Both the position numbers and the translations under genes were made by a program. From Gyrodactylus bullatarudis (lineage: Eukaryota > Platyhelminthes > Monogenea > Gyrodactylidea > Gyrodactylidae), in contig SSNU01000010.1 in the NCBI GenBank assembly GCA_012064415.1, forward strand, positions 61,428 through 125,427: a stretch of DNA of 64,000 nt, written 5' to 3'. The notes below the pieces were generated by a model, which did not search any database, was not told the DNA's origin, and was given only the letters and a program-made list of their open reading frames with translations. Position 1 is the stretch's first letter; each line of letters opens with the position of its first letter. Below are positions 11,615-23,000 of this stretch, piece after piece.

Positions 11615-11897
11615 TCAGGTAAAACAAAGAATCTGGCCTTCTGTTGAATCTAGCTTTGAATTAAAAATTTCTCCCTTACATTTTACAGCATAAAATGTTG
11701 AGCAGCCTTTACCATACTTTATGGGTTTAGATAGCTTTATAGAGTAATCGTGAAGAAGGATTTTAACGTCACCTACGCTTGGAAAAGAACAACCAATCTC
11801 GAGCATGTTTTGAATAAGAAATGGATACATCCCAAATACATAAGGAACTATAAATTCGATTAGATCTTCAACTTCAAGGTATAGATGTGGTTAATTG
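11615..11897 (-). CDS. Hypothetical protein or exon, unrecognised
   Basis: An open minus-strand frame from about 11890 to 11615, including the ATG-initiated 71-residue part from 11830. Upstream in the same frame it reads PHLYLEVEDLIEFIVPYVFG before the methionine. The composition is ordinary for a globular protein and it lacks transposon motifs I know. It is one of the few frames in the window without an obvious mobile-element explanation. Nothing nearby supports a gene model. Confidence 0.22.
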
Positions 11898-11899
11898 AA

Positions 11900-13440
11900 G
11901 GGAAATCTCCAAGACTAAATAGAGGCTGTGAATTCCATTCTAAGATATTTAAAGATAATTCTATATAAAGAATTATACCAAAGTTGTAGTCCATTAATTA
12001 AAATGATACAGTATATTCAAAGTTTTATATTCAAATTCTATTGAATCTTTATTCCGAATGTATAGAGGGTTTTCGAGAAACATTTATGATATTTTAGTAT
12101 AATTATTTACAATGTTATTTGACGATTAACCTACTATTTAATTGTGGTAATTAGTAATTACTAATTACTATATCCATATGAACTCTAACACAATGGAGAC
12201 AAAAAGTTGAAAACCCGGGTTCAAATTCTGGCTATGATGTGCTGACGAGTCCTAATAATGAAGAAACGTGTCTACGTCTGCCCCCGTGAGTTGAATATTA
12301 TTTGAATCTCTTATAGATTTGACACCTGCTTATCCAAATTCTAAAATCAAGATGTGAGAAGACAGTCTCATCAAGTTAGAGTTCACTTGGATATAGTGAT
12401 TTGGAGTCCCTAATTCATACACGCTTCCTGTCTATATTAGGCAATATTATTCATTTTTACATATTTTTATTCAATCATGGCCCATTTAGATGCTAATTTG
12501 TAAAAAATATGAATTGAAATCACTTTCTACTCCAACATCAAGTTGTTTTGAAGGGAAATAACTATATCTTGAGACTCTTCTATATTATATTTGCACCAAT
12601 TGAGCTAATTATTTAGAAAAAGTTGTAAAGGTTGGGGGTTTAACCAAAATTCGAAACTTTGTGTTACTTTACCATATAAAATAAATATTATTATACTGTG
12701 AGTAAGTAGTTGACACTCATTGATTATATTTCTGAATCAGAGCAGTTTAAAATAGACCCACTGTGAAATACTCGTATTATCTCGTGTCTTGATTTTTCTT
12801 TCCATGAAGTCACCTGAAGTGAGTAATTTTTTTTAATAAAACATTACTCAGCATATTCAGTTTCAAGATTCGATATTACAATATTTTTTGAGATATTGGA
12901 TACTTCTAACTTCTAAATTGTTGATCTACTTTCAATTTCAACTCGTGCAAAAATATATAAATTAAGCATATTAGAATTCTATCAAATTGTTCATATTAGT
13001 TTTGATGATCAATAATTGGAATTCTCTAATTTGATTGAAAGCCTAGAAAATCAAATTCAGTACAGGAGTTGTAATCATGATCAGATTCGTAACGATTTTA
13101 CCAGTGTTACATGAATGATTTTGTGGATAGGATCAAATAAAATGTGGTGTAATAAGAATAACTGAATTAACTAGTGAGAAACAGTTACTTTTACAGAATT
13201 TTCAGCTGGTTACTGTGATCTGAAGTATGCCAAAAATTTAAGTAAATTGGTTCGGGTAATTTTTCGGATTTCATATCACATCATGCCTAGAGTCACAGAG
13301 GAACAGAAAAAAGGAACACGTTTTGTCATGGAGAATTCAGCGTATAAACTTGGGAATTGGGTTATCTTCTTGGGAACACAATAATCAATGACAATTATCA
13401 TGCATTATTATTTTTAACACTATTGAAAAACTTTTTAAGA
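11900..13440. other. No recognisable gene
   Basis: A+T-rich, unlike other parts of the window. I see no ORF of interest; a 31-codon frame at about 13284 (MPRVTEEQKK) is too short to call. Confidence 0.4.
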
Positions 13441-13690
13441 ACTATAATTATAATTACCATTGTCACTTGAAACTGTACAAAATTATAAATTCAACATTCC
13501 TTACCTAGTAACAGGTACTAACCAATTGTATATTTCGAGTTGAAATTTCGACCAATAACATCACCTCTATTCTTTCTTGTAAAACTAGTATTTATATGTG
13601 TTTATTCATTACATATGGCATGTATCACACTGATGAGTATGCCCGAAATAGAGATCTTTATTTGTGAAATAATCTGGCATCTTCTTATTT
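13440..13690 (+). repeat. Solo PLE-B-like terminal repeat carrying a hammerhead
   Basis: It shares TTACCT-x-GTAACAGGTA and the downstream CATGTATCACACTGATGA block with the PLE-B terminal repeat at 6115-6260, in the same order and similar spacing. It also has the GGCATCTT end found at 270, 6270 and 28420. No PLE coding sequence is attached, so it is a solo or severed terminal repeat. Confidence 0.6.
13617..13667 (+). ncRNA. Type I hammerhead ribozyme, intact core
   Basis: All core elements are present in order: helix I 5' strand TCACA (13625-13629), CUGAUGA (13630-13636), loop II GTATGCCC (13637-13644), GAAA (13645-13648), helix III AUAGA...UUUAU (13648-13661) with one G-U pair, U17 at 13662, and helix I 3' strand TGTGA (13663-13667). 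Predicted cleavage is after 13662. GGCAT (13617-13621) is perfectly complementary to ATGCC in loop II (13639-13643), a candidate tertiary contact. Helix II is only one G-C pair. Hammerheads are known in PLE terminal repeats; activity here is inferred, not shown. Confidence 0.72.
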
Positions 13691-14593
13691 CTAATTCATT
13701 TTATTTTATTTGACACATTTTCAGATCATTCTTCATCTCATATGAAAATATTTTTTTATATTTGAACTGCAAAATTTTGTGACCGATAACAGATTCACGA
13801 GGATCGAAAAAGAAGAGAACTACAATGAAATTTAATTGTCCCAGAGTCAACATAAATGAAAAAAGTTAGATCTTTTAAAATCCTTAATTTTTTTAGACTT
13901 CGATAAGAGTTGTTTTGATCCTGTTCCAACTACCCCTTCCCTAAATGATCTCCTGTCTTCTGTCACAGTATATTGATTGATTACTTTCCTCATTATAGTT
14001 CTGGAAGTCTTGTACACTCTTGGGCGAGTTAATATGCTGAGTTTCCACATTGAGGGTTATAACCGTCAGTGTATATGTTACTGTATATGCTCATATTCTT
14101 CCATAATTAAATTATTAGTTAACCCTCGCTCTGGATATTCAATTTTGTTAAGTTTCAGATTAGTGTAAAAAACCCATATCCAAACCGAGAGTTAAGTATT
14201 CTGTCCTAAAATCTTGTTTCAGGTGAGAAATATATTGGTTTCCACATTGATGTATTCACACAAAATCAGTGTACATGTTACAGTGAAAATGGGAAATCAG
14301 TGAGTGGACAGAAATCACTAGTGAAAGTGGGAAACCAGTGAAAACTTAGTGAAGATGGGGAATGAATTAAATTTTTCCCATTTTCACTGGTTTTTCCCTG
14401 AAATCATATATCAAGTGTATTATCTATTCCAGATATATGCGTGAATGGTTTATCCATGCCATAGACTGTATTACACGTACAACGGGGATTTCATTCCACA
14501 GTATTTGTCTCTTCAGGTGATACTGAAGTTCTGAGTAATTTAGTTTGTTAAAATTTAATTTAAGGTTATCTCTAGTTTCATAAACAAAGTTAT

Positions 14594-14764
14594 TGATACA
14601 GTATGAGAACATAATCAATTTAGTACAAATTGATTATTTAAAACAATTTATATAATGTTATTTATGATGAACACATTCATAGTGTTTAAATGCAATCTTT
14701 ACTTAAATCAGAATAAAACTTATCAAGATTCTCTAAGTACTTGTTCATCTTCACGACTAAATCA
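14594..14764 (+). repeat. 5' LTR
   Basis: 171 bp with TG...CA ends, nearly identical to 17694-17864. Preceded by the GTTAT target duplication. The last A of the LTR is also the first base of the gag ATG. Confidence 0.93.
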
Positions 14765-15266
14765 TGGCGACATGGCAAACACTTACGGTGAATTGCATGG
14801 GAGAACTTCCTGTTGAGCCAGATCTTGCTGAAGACTACTTTCAACAGATCGAAGTTATAATTGATGCCTACAAAGTACCGGCTAATGAAACAGAAAATCT
14901 GGTGAGATTCATTTTTTCACCACTTGCTATACGTCGACTGCGCATTGCACTGGGCAACACAAAGCTTGACAAGGAGATCAAAAAGAAGTACATAAGTTGC
15001 ATCTAAAGGAACTCATCACTTGCAATTAAAAAGGCAAAGTTCAAGTCAGCCAGGCAAAGTCCTGAGGAGTCGATAGAAGAATTCCTCAATAGACTCAGGA
15101 GATTAGCTAATTTAGCTGGGTGCAGCGAAGATGAAATGGCTGAGCAAATTTGCTTGGGCATACAGGATCTCAAGTTGAGGTCCAAACTTTACAGAGCTGA
15201 TAAAATGGACATTAAAACGGTCATGTCCATCATTAACAAGAACATGGTGGCAGAGTCAATAAGGTT
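14764..15266 (+). pseudogene. gag N-terminal part (capsid), interrupted
   Basis: The ATG at 14764 uses the final LTR base. The first 80 residues run to a stop at 15004-15006. The same frame then continues through SARQSPEESIEEFLNRLRRL and DEMAEQICLGI, the typical capsid region of Mag-like Gypsy elements. A frameshift at about 15266 separates it from the zinc knuckles. Starting translation at the LTR edge leaves no leader between LTR and gag and places the primer-binding site inside the coding sequence. Confidence 0.8.
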
Positions 15267-17417
15267 GTGTCTAAAGGCAAATGTTGGAGATGCAACAGAA
15301 CCAATCACACACCGGAAGACTGCTTTCATAAAGGGTCAACTTGTAGCATATGCAAGAAATCTGGACACTTGTCATATATGTGTGAACGTAGTACAAAGTC
15401 GAATCATCGACAGAAGAAGAGATATAGAGTAAATCAGATGGAGTTCGAGAATATTTCATCTGAGGAGTTTAGTGATATTGAAGTTAATAAAAAGAAGTCC
15501 ACTCAATATACTTATTTTTCTGAATTGTTTTACGAGAAGCTCATTATTAATGGCAAAACAGTAAAATTTTTAGTGGATACCGGGTCGAATTGTAATCTAA
15601 TTTCCGTCAAAGAGGTCAAGAGAGTTGGTTTAAAAATCGATAAGTTAAAATTTAACCATCGAGTAACTGACTTTTCTGGGAAACTCATTAAGATAGAAGG
15701 CATAGTAAGGAATGTCAGACTTAAACGTTTGAATGGCCACATGGTGACTGCAGATTTGTTAGTAACTGCATCCGATTGTTCAATTTTGAACTATGGAACG
15801 AGTTCTGGGTTAAACCAGATATGCAGAATTAACAGAATTTCTGTTGGTCCTGACGGCAAGACGATTGCAAGTTTAGATCTGAACAAAGATGTCAATTTTG
15901 AAATTTTAAATTTTAAATATAGACAAATTCCGTTCTCAGTTCAAAAACTTGTTGAAGATCAACTTAAATCCTGGTTGGAAAATAAAATAATATACCCAGT
16001 AGAAGATCCAATCATATCCACTCCAATAGTTGTTGTGATAAAAAGGACTAATGGGAAAATTTGTTAAGTTAGAATTTGTGGTGATTATAGATTAACAGTG
16101 AATAAATTTATTCATTTGCAAAAAAAAGTTATTCCAAATTTGGAGGACATCACGAAAGATTTCGTAGATTGTGAATTCTACTCTGTGTTGGATTTAGAGA
16201 ATGCATATCATCAAATTGAGTTGGACGAGAAATCTCAAGAACTGACATGCATAGCAACACATTTAGGATATTTTGCTTTCAAGAAATTACCTTTTGGAGT
16301 CTCGTCTGCTCCACTCATATTTCAGGAAGTCATGGAGAAGGTTCTTCAAAATGTCAAAAACTGTAGAGTGTTTCAAGATGACATTCTAATAGGAGGCAAG
16401 ACCAAGGCACAGCACGACGAAGTAATGAAGGAAGTATTGAGAAGGCTATCTAAATATGGCTTCAAAATTTGCAAAAAAAAGGTCGAGTATTTAGGAGTCA
16501 AGTTGTCTCTAAATAAGATTCAGCCTCTCAACAGAAAGATTTTGAAGTTGCATGAGCTCTAGACGCCTGCCAACAAAAAGGAATTAAGGTCCATTATGGG
16601 CAGCTTACGTCATTATGGAATGTTTTGCAAAAAATTCTCGATGAAGGCAGAACAAGTTTACAGGATACTTAGCTCGGGAGTTACTTGGAACTGGACTCAG
16701 GAACACGAAAAGACAATAAAGTCCATTCTGGCTGAAATAGAGGAAGGAATAGTAGTTCCTTACAATATTGACAGACCGTTATATCTCAGTACGGATGCAT
16801 CCTTGCAGGGTTTAGGATTTTGTCTGTCACACGATGAGAGAATGGAGCAGGTTGTGTTCTCAGGCAGTCGAGTTCTCAGACCGGAAGAAAGAAATTACAG
16901 TAACATTGAGAGAGAGGCGTTAGGCATAATTTATGCTGTACGCAAAAGTCACAAGTTTCTGGCTGGAAGAAAACTTTTCATCCAAACAGATCATCAACCA
17001 CTGGAGGTAAGTTTTTCAAAGTTTGGAAAAAAGAAAATTTCATCTAGAATTGAAAATTGGCGAATTCATATGCTTGAATATGATTTCATAATCAAGTAAA
17101 AAAATGGAGAACTCATGTGTTTGCCGGATCTGCTGTCAAGGTTTTCGACTCACGAGGACGAAGAAAGTACAAGCAGTAGTTCAATTAATGCTATTAGCAT
17201 TCAGATAGATGAAAATTTGTTGGAGAGAATACACAAATCAAACGACAAACGCTACTTAACTTTGAAGAAATATATAAGCAAAGGTTGGCCTAAGTATGTC
17301 CCGGAGAACATGAGGGATTATTCGAAAAACATGTATGCATATACGTTAGAGAAAGGCATAGTTCGGTTTGAAGGCAGACGAAGAGTCGAAGAGTTTGGAC
17401 ATCTACAAGTATGTTGA
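15267..17417 (+). pseudogene. gag zinc knuckles plus pol (protease, RT, RNase H)
   Basis: A single frame broken by in-frame stops at about 16065, 16560 and 17097. It opens with two CCHC knuckles (CWRCNRTNHTPEDC and CSICKKSGHLSYMC). Protease is marked by FLVDTGSN (about residue 104). RT is marked by CGDYRLTVNKF, DLENAYHQIEL, KLPFGVSSAP and FQDDILIG, with the FxDD catalytic pair kept. RNase H shows LSTDASLQGLG, NIEREALGIIYA and TDHQPLE. DLLSR marks the end of RNase H. The sequence then stops at about LEKGIVRFEGRR, just where the integrase zinc finger should begin. The order and motifs fit the Ty3/Gypsy group, Mag (K02A2.6-like) lineage. Confidence 0.9.
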
Positions 17418-17682
17418 AGGTACAGGTTTCGTAGAAGGTTCATCACAACAAAGATTGTCGAACACAGTGATTGTGGATGAACAAAATAGAAAGGTTCATG
17501 TAGCAGATGTCATTCCGAGAGAGAGCCAAGTCGTAAGTACTGACGAGAGCGAGGATGAAATAATTGAAGATCCTGGGAACGAGGCGGTACAGACACAGCA
17601 ATCAACAAAGACTCAACACCAGGTGCTAAGAAGGTCCAGCAGAGAAAGGAAGCCGAGGAAACGCCTGATATCGGAGTGAATC
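17368..17682 (+). pseudogene. pol C-terminal tail after integrase deletion
   Basis: An acidic-to-basic tail in a frame shifted by one from pol. It contains HVADVIPRESQ and ends LRRSSRERKPRKRLISE. Basic RRSxRxRKP tails close the pol of Mag-like elements. The preceding integrase core with its D,D35E triad is absent, so the deletion joined the RNase H end to the tail. Confidence 0.7.
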
Positions 17683-17693
17683 TTAAAGTTGCC

Positions 17694-17864
17694 TGATACA
17701 GTATGAGAACATAATCAATTTGGTACAAATTGATTATTTAAAACAATTTATATAATGTTATTTATGATGAACACATTCATAGTGTTTAAATGCAATCTTT
17801 ACTTAAATCAGAATATAACTTATCAAGATTCTCTAAGTACTTGTTCATCTTCACGACTAAATCA
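17694..17864 (+). repeat. 3' LTR
   Basis: 171 bp, nearly identical to the 5' LTR, followed by the second copy of the GTTAT target duplication. Confidence 0.93.
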
Positions 17865-18250
17865 GTTATATTGATTTCATAATATTAACTAGGTAATTTT
17901 TTTAAAAGTTAGTCAATGGTTGTCTTTACGAGATAAAATTAAAGTTTGGAAAGAATTTTAAATGTTTGAAAATACAACTTTTGATACACTCGCTCCCTCA
18001 GTCATATTAAAAAAAATTAATATATTTAAAACTACTCTCTCTTTAGCCCCATGTAGATAAGAATACCTAATCTAAGAGTCCTTAGACCAACCAACGATAT
18101 TGATATAATATAATAAAATCCCCCCTTTCACGTGTAATACACAGTCTATGGCATGAATAAACCATTCACGCATATATCTGGAATAGATAATACACTTGAT
18201 ATATGATTTCAGGGAAAAACCAGTGAAAATGGGAAAAATTTAATTCATTT

Positions 18251-21160
18251 GAATGAATGAATGAAAAACTTATTGAACAACACATATGTTCTGCTTTACA
18301 ATTTTCATTTTCACATAGAAAATTAAATTAATAGAAATTAATCTTCTTACAAAATAAGTATAATAAATTAATATTTATAACTCTATGTTTATATAATAAT
18401 AATAAAATAAATGCATCTTGTTAATTAGTTTTTTTTCCTTTTTGATAAGGAGTTGATACATATATGATAACTAGTATCAAAGCATTTGTAATTTACGGTC
18501 AGGCACTATAACTTATGAAGATAAATAGTTTTTTTTGTTACAATTTGTCCATTACTTTCTCTTCATTAATATAGTTTCTCTTCCTGAAACATTCACTTTA
18601 TATCAGTTAATCGTTCATTATGAATTACATTAATCTACATGTCCTTTTTTTAATTTGTTGATAATAATAATAACTTCAGTTTTTATTCATTTCAGAAATA
18701 TTTTCATAAGCTGATGGTGAAGATTCCACAGCAATAGACAGCCTTTTATTCTGTGTATTTGAATTTTTATTTTATTTTTATAATTAATTATGGGCTGAAA
18801 AATATCACGAGGAGAGCAGTTCATTATATTATTATTTTTTTGTCTTTGCAATGGCTCTAGATACATGATATTTCAAGCAGCTTTCAACAAATTAGTTTTT
18901 GACTGGTAAATTTTATCTTTTTAATTCTAATGATCAGTGAAGACTTTGATATTTATGAAGAGTCAGTTGAGAAGAATAAAAAGGAAGGAATATGAAAAAT
19001 TATTAACAAAACAATAAATATCTTCACAAGACATATTTTGAGTAATTTGATGTTGATTTACTAAATATTTTGATACTAGTATATATATATATATCTTCGT
19101 CTTTAAAATATACATTAAGAAAATCTGGTATTGTATATAAATTTGATAATAATAACTTCTTTTCTTTTTTTAGTTTATAAATCTGGTTTTAATTTCTTGA
19201 GAGAACTCTTTCAAGTTTTTTCTCTTCAAGGAGTTAGGTAGTTTATCAAAGTGTTTTTTACATCGATTAAAAATAGCTAGATTTTTTACATGTCCTTCAA
19301 TTCTGTAGCGTTCTCTAAGTCTAGAGATTCTCTGGGGCCTCAGGGATTTTCTAATAAGTATGAGACTTTTTATATCTCTTCGAATTTTGATAGACTCTGA
19401 AGGTTGACCAAGTTTTTTTCTGTATTGGGCAGATAATTTGTTTCGAAAAGTTCTGGCGACTCTCTGAAACTTCTTGGACCATTCAATTTTTTCTGGGTTC
19501 CAACATCCAGAGCAGAACTCGACAACAGTTCGGGCCACCATTTTGTATAAGAATACCTTCATAAAGTCATTTTTGATACATTTGTGTATTTGTATACATC
19601 TGCTGACAAAAGACTTATAGATTTCCTTATAATGTTCTGTAAAATCAAGAAAATTATTATATTTAACTCCTAAATCACGAACCGTGAATTTGGGGTTTAT
19701 TATTTTATCATTAATACATATATTATTGTTGATAGGAATTGTTGTGAAAGGAGTCATGTAGAATGTTTTACTTTCATTTATGCTAAGCCCCAGAGTTAAC
19801 AGATCATTAGTAAGGGATTTTAATGATGAGTTTATAAAATTTATATCGATAAAATCATCAAAACTGAAAACTATTTTCATATCGTCAGCATATTTAAAAA
19901 TCTTAGCTCCGTCAACATTGATTTTTGAGAATACAATATTGAACAGTAGAGGTCCAACTCTAGAGCCTTGTGGAACTCCAGAAGTTATTTGTTTGGGAGT
20001 TGAATCTTTGTTTTCATGAGAAACGAATTGCCTACGTTTAGTAAGGTATTGTATTAACATATTAAGAAGATATGAGCATATGCCATATTCATGACATATT
20101 TCAATGATTTTATGAATATAAATCTTGTCGAAAGCTTTAGATAAATCAATGTAGATGACAATGGATTTCTTTTTTTCTTTCTCGAGAAGTGAGACATAGT
20201 TTAGAAAATCAAATATATTTGTTTCGCATGATTTTCCTCGACAAAAACCATGCTGATTTGGATCAATTTTATTTAAATTAATTATGTTGAGAATCTTGAC
20301 AAATAGAATTGAGTCAATAATCTTCATAAGAGTATTTTGTAATGTTATTGGTCTAAATTCATTACTATTAGGCTTAGGTATGGGAATAACTTTTGCTAGT
20401 AGTATATAGTCAGGAATGGTGTAGGAAAAAAATAAGTTTATAAATACTGTGAATAAAATTTACATGACTACTTATAAGTATATTCATGCTAATTTTGTAA
20501 AAATCTTTAGTGTTTTTCTTTCTTGATTTTTTCAGTAATTTATTAAATTCAGCAAAACTCATAAATGTAGTATTATGATAGTGAAGGCAAGATTCATTAT
20601 GAATTAGAAGTTCAAGATTAAGTGGATATAGTTGGTTAAACACAGACATAAAAGTTTGTTGTAAAAATTCAGATGTTATGTTATTATTTTTCTTTATTGA
20701 TAAATCATTATTTCTTTTGTTTGAGAACTTGAAATATTTATTCAGATAAAAGTAACCTTGTTTAGGCTTTGTTTTAATGTGCTCTATGAGTTTTTTCTCA
20801 ACTCTATCGTATTCTTGTTTATACAATAGTTCGATTTGTTTTTGTGTGTTCATTATAAGTTCGGAAGATTTAGTAAGTGATAGGCATTTTTGGAGTCTAT
20901 TTCTCAATGTATTATTCATTCTATAGACAATTTGGTCAAAATTCTTTTTCTCTTTGATCGTTGTAGCTAATGAGTAGATGTATGAATAATGTTGAAGAAA
21001 GTTATCGGCAGTTAGAAGGTTTTCATTAATGTTTGTCACAGCTTTTATCGTATTAAAATCCGTGAATTCAAAGTATTTACCTATTTCCTTCACATCGTTT
21101 AAGATTTCAATGTTTGGAAAAGTTATCATGGCATACACTCCATGATGGTCTTTAGTTGGA
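18251..21160 (-). mobile_element. LINE (CR1/Jockey-like), 5'-truncated, with ATTC tail and 9-bp TSD
   Basis: On the minus strand the element starts at 21160 inside ORF2 and ends at 18251 in a short (ATTC)n tail. Both sides carry AATTCATTT (18242-18250 and 21161-21169) as target duplication. The insertion lies inside the right TIR of the foldback element. The 3' untranslated region is long (19169 to 18251) and includes a (TA)n run at about 19080-19095. The microsatellite tail in place of poly(A) fits CR1/L2/RTE-type LINEs. Confidence 0.85.
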
Positions 21161-21168
21161 AATTCATT
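19170..21168 (-). pseudogene. LINE ORF2: linker and reverse transcriptase
   Basis: Two overlapping frames. The upstream one (21168-20410) holds the region between endonuclease and RT (NTLRNRLQKCLSL, KQGYFYLNKYFKF). A frameshift near 20400 links it, through PIPKPNSNEFRPITL, to the RT frame ending at 19170. RT motifs are present: QHGFCRGKSCETN, IDLSKAFDKI, SGVPQGSRVGPLLF and FKYADDMKIV (intact YADD). A C-terminal domain follows with LGVKYNNFLDF. The endonuclease domain is missing through 5' truncation. Only one clear frameshift is seen, so the copy is fairly young. Confidence 0.88.
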
Positions 21169-21689
21169 TCCCATCTTCACTAAGTTTTCACTGGTTTCCC
21201 ACTCTCACTAGTGATTTCTGTCCACTCACTGATTTCCCATTTTCACTGTAACATACACACTGACGATTAATATGTACACAAAAGTTTCCATATTGACGAT
21301 AAGTGCATACACTGACGGTTATGACCCTAAATGGGGAAAATCAGTGTACATACTGACAGTCAGCATATGCACCGAGAGGAGTTTCCACATTGATTAATTA
21401 TATATGGAAATAAAGCTTCTGCTCTTTGATACGTTCAGTTTTCGAATTAAAGATATCCGTATATTTTTGACAAAGGATTTCAAGCATGTGAGTGATTAAA
21501 ATAAGAATTTTTAAAACAAATCGAATAATAAATAATTTTTTAATCATTGACTTATTATCGTTGATTCTAACTCAACACAAAAAACTTCAACTACTTGATA
21601 GTTCAATAAAAACTCAATATTAGTTTTCAAACATGAAATCTACTAACCAGAGGCGTTTACCTATTTTAAAATTTAGGAATTCTGAAGAA

Positions 21690-22180
21690 TTGAAAAAACA
21701 AGAGGTTTATTGACACTGAATATGTATTTCTTAAAGCTTCATCAGCAATGTTACTTCAAAAATGAAATGATAAATATAATAATTGAAATAATAAATAATA
21801 AAAAGTTAGAATGAAAATAGTAAGAAGCAAGTTCTATAAAAAGAAGAGAATTTAAGCTGAAAAAAACACCCAAAAACTCACATAGGCCAGGCTAGTATGA
21901 GAGAATATGTATGGTTCTCTTGAACACACAGATCTTGTTTAATAGTATTAATAACGAATTTCTCTTTAATCCAAAGATCAGTGCTGTCATCACCTGGGTT
22001 CTTATGAAAGATTTAAAAATTGGAATAGTCAGCAATATGATTATTTTCGGTAACATTTTTATGAACTGAAGTATTCTTTGAAAGATGTTCCTTTGTCCTA
22101 GTCCTTAGTTTTCTTGTTCTTCCAATTGTTGAACCACAGTCGTATTGAAACTTATAAATTAAGAGAGATTTATATACAAA
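21690..22180 (-). pseudogene. PLE family A 3' end (endonuclease remnant)
   Basis: The minus strand encodes a decayed GIY-YIG region: YKFQYDCGSTIGRTRKL, then TKEHLSKNTSVHKNVTENN and KEKFVIN. The family A 3' untranslated block follows (CTCACATAGGCC and GCTTCATCAG on the plus strand). Upstream RT is missing. Confidence 0.65.
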
Positions 22181-22635
22181 GTATATGCAAAGTAACGTGA
22201 ATCTCTAGTATATCATATTTTTTAAATGCCGATTATCATAGACTTTTTTCAGAAATATGAAAATGAAGTGAGTTGGTTGTTGTAAATATTATCGAAAATG
22301 TTGCTTTAATAGCTTAATTGAATCGAAAGAGACTATCAATTTTTTTAGAATATATTTATTGAACTTTTTTGGAATCTCTTACAAAATCTACAACTAATTT
22401 TTAATAATAACTCAGTTTGAAAAAATCCAACTTCACATTCCTAAAAAAAATAATGGGAAATCATTTAACCTTCGATTATATTGGCTGAAATAAAATACGC
22501 TGATACTTTTTGTAGTATGAAAAGTGAATAATATGTTCTTTCTTCTTTCTAACTCCTTCTTCAATAAAATTCTTACAGGCTGTTTAAAGAAAGATCTAAA
22601 TGATATATTCATTAATCTCATCCGAATTTTTCTGA

Positions 22636-23000
22636 TTCAATAATTCACGTAAATTTTCAAATACGTCCGTAAATCCACTGAAACACATATTAACCCCTTC
22701 GAACCCGTTAAAATGCAGCGATCGCCTAAAACTGTTGATTTAGAGGTCGTATACGACTTCTGGGATCGAAGGGGTTAAAATAGAAGTAAAAGATGTATTA
22801 ACATTAAATGCACATTTCTTAGAGGATCATCAGTGGCATCACTTTAAAAAATGATAAATGTTGAATAATTTAATAATAATATACAATTTCGAAAGAAATA
22901 GTAAAGTTTAAGGATTAAGAATGAATGCAAGCTGAAAAAACACCAAAACTCTCTATTAAATAGCAACAGTGGAGAAATAAGTGAATGTTTTTGTGATTGA
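22636..23000 (-). repeat. PLE family A 3' untranslated region, carrying a nested MITE
   Basis: It matches other family A tails: ACGTAAATTTTCAAATACG, GATCATCAGTGGCATCAC, and ACCAAAACTCTC...AATAGCAACAGTGGAG. It is split by an 81-bp TTAA-flanked insertion at 22694-22774. Confidence 0.65.
22694..22774. mobile_element. 81-bp piggyBac-type MITE (TTAA target)
   Basis: The sequence starts CCCCTTCGAACCC and ends GGGATCGAAGGGG, imperfect inverted termini. TTAA lies on both sides (22690-22693 and 22775-22778). The TTAA target and CCC start fit piggyBac-like MITEs. It is G+C-richer than its surroundings. The flanking PLE-A sequence is continuous across it when compared with copies at 32660-32710 and 38340-38370. 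Confidence 0.6.

Larger units (their letters stand above)
14594..17864 (+). mobile_element. Gypsy/Mag-like LTR retrotransposon, integrase-deleted
   Basis: Two 171-bp LTRs, 14594-14764 and 17694-17864, begin TGATACAG and end AAATCA. They are flanked by a perfect 5-bp target duplication GTTAT (14589-14593 and 17865-17869). The internal part of about 2.9 kb encodes gag-pol in the order capsid, two zinc knuckles, protease, RT, RNase H and a basic C-terminal tail. The integrase core is deleted near 17380. The sequence after the LTR starts TGGCGACATGGC and is the probable primer-binding site. I see no convincing polypurine tract before the right LTR. The LTRs look almost identical, suggesting recent insertion, yet coding frames carry stops. 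Confidence 0.95.
14277..21252. mobile_element. Foldback DNA element (about 225-bp TIRs) split by two retroelements
   Basis: The left TIR (14277-14505) begins GTTACAGTGAAAATGGGAA. The right TIR is its inverted copy, split into 18113-18241 and 21170-21252 by a LINE. The interior (17870-18110) matches, inverted, the interior of the uninterrupted copy at 50178-50859. An LTR retrotransposon occupies 14594-17864. Without the two insertions the element would be about 0.8 kb. No transposase is visible. Outside both ends lie related blocks with CAGTGTACAT motifs (14000-14275; 21253-21400). Confidence 0.78.

Noticed and set aside
12200..12310. tRNA-like GGTTCAAATTC sequence at about 12217
   Set aside because: Only a B-box-like string is present; no acceptor stem or cloverleaf could be paired around it.
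13977..14168. ORFs on both strands near 13.9-14.2 kb as small genes
   Set aside because: They run through the CAGTGTAC repeat block and lack any motif.
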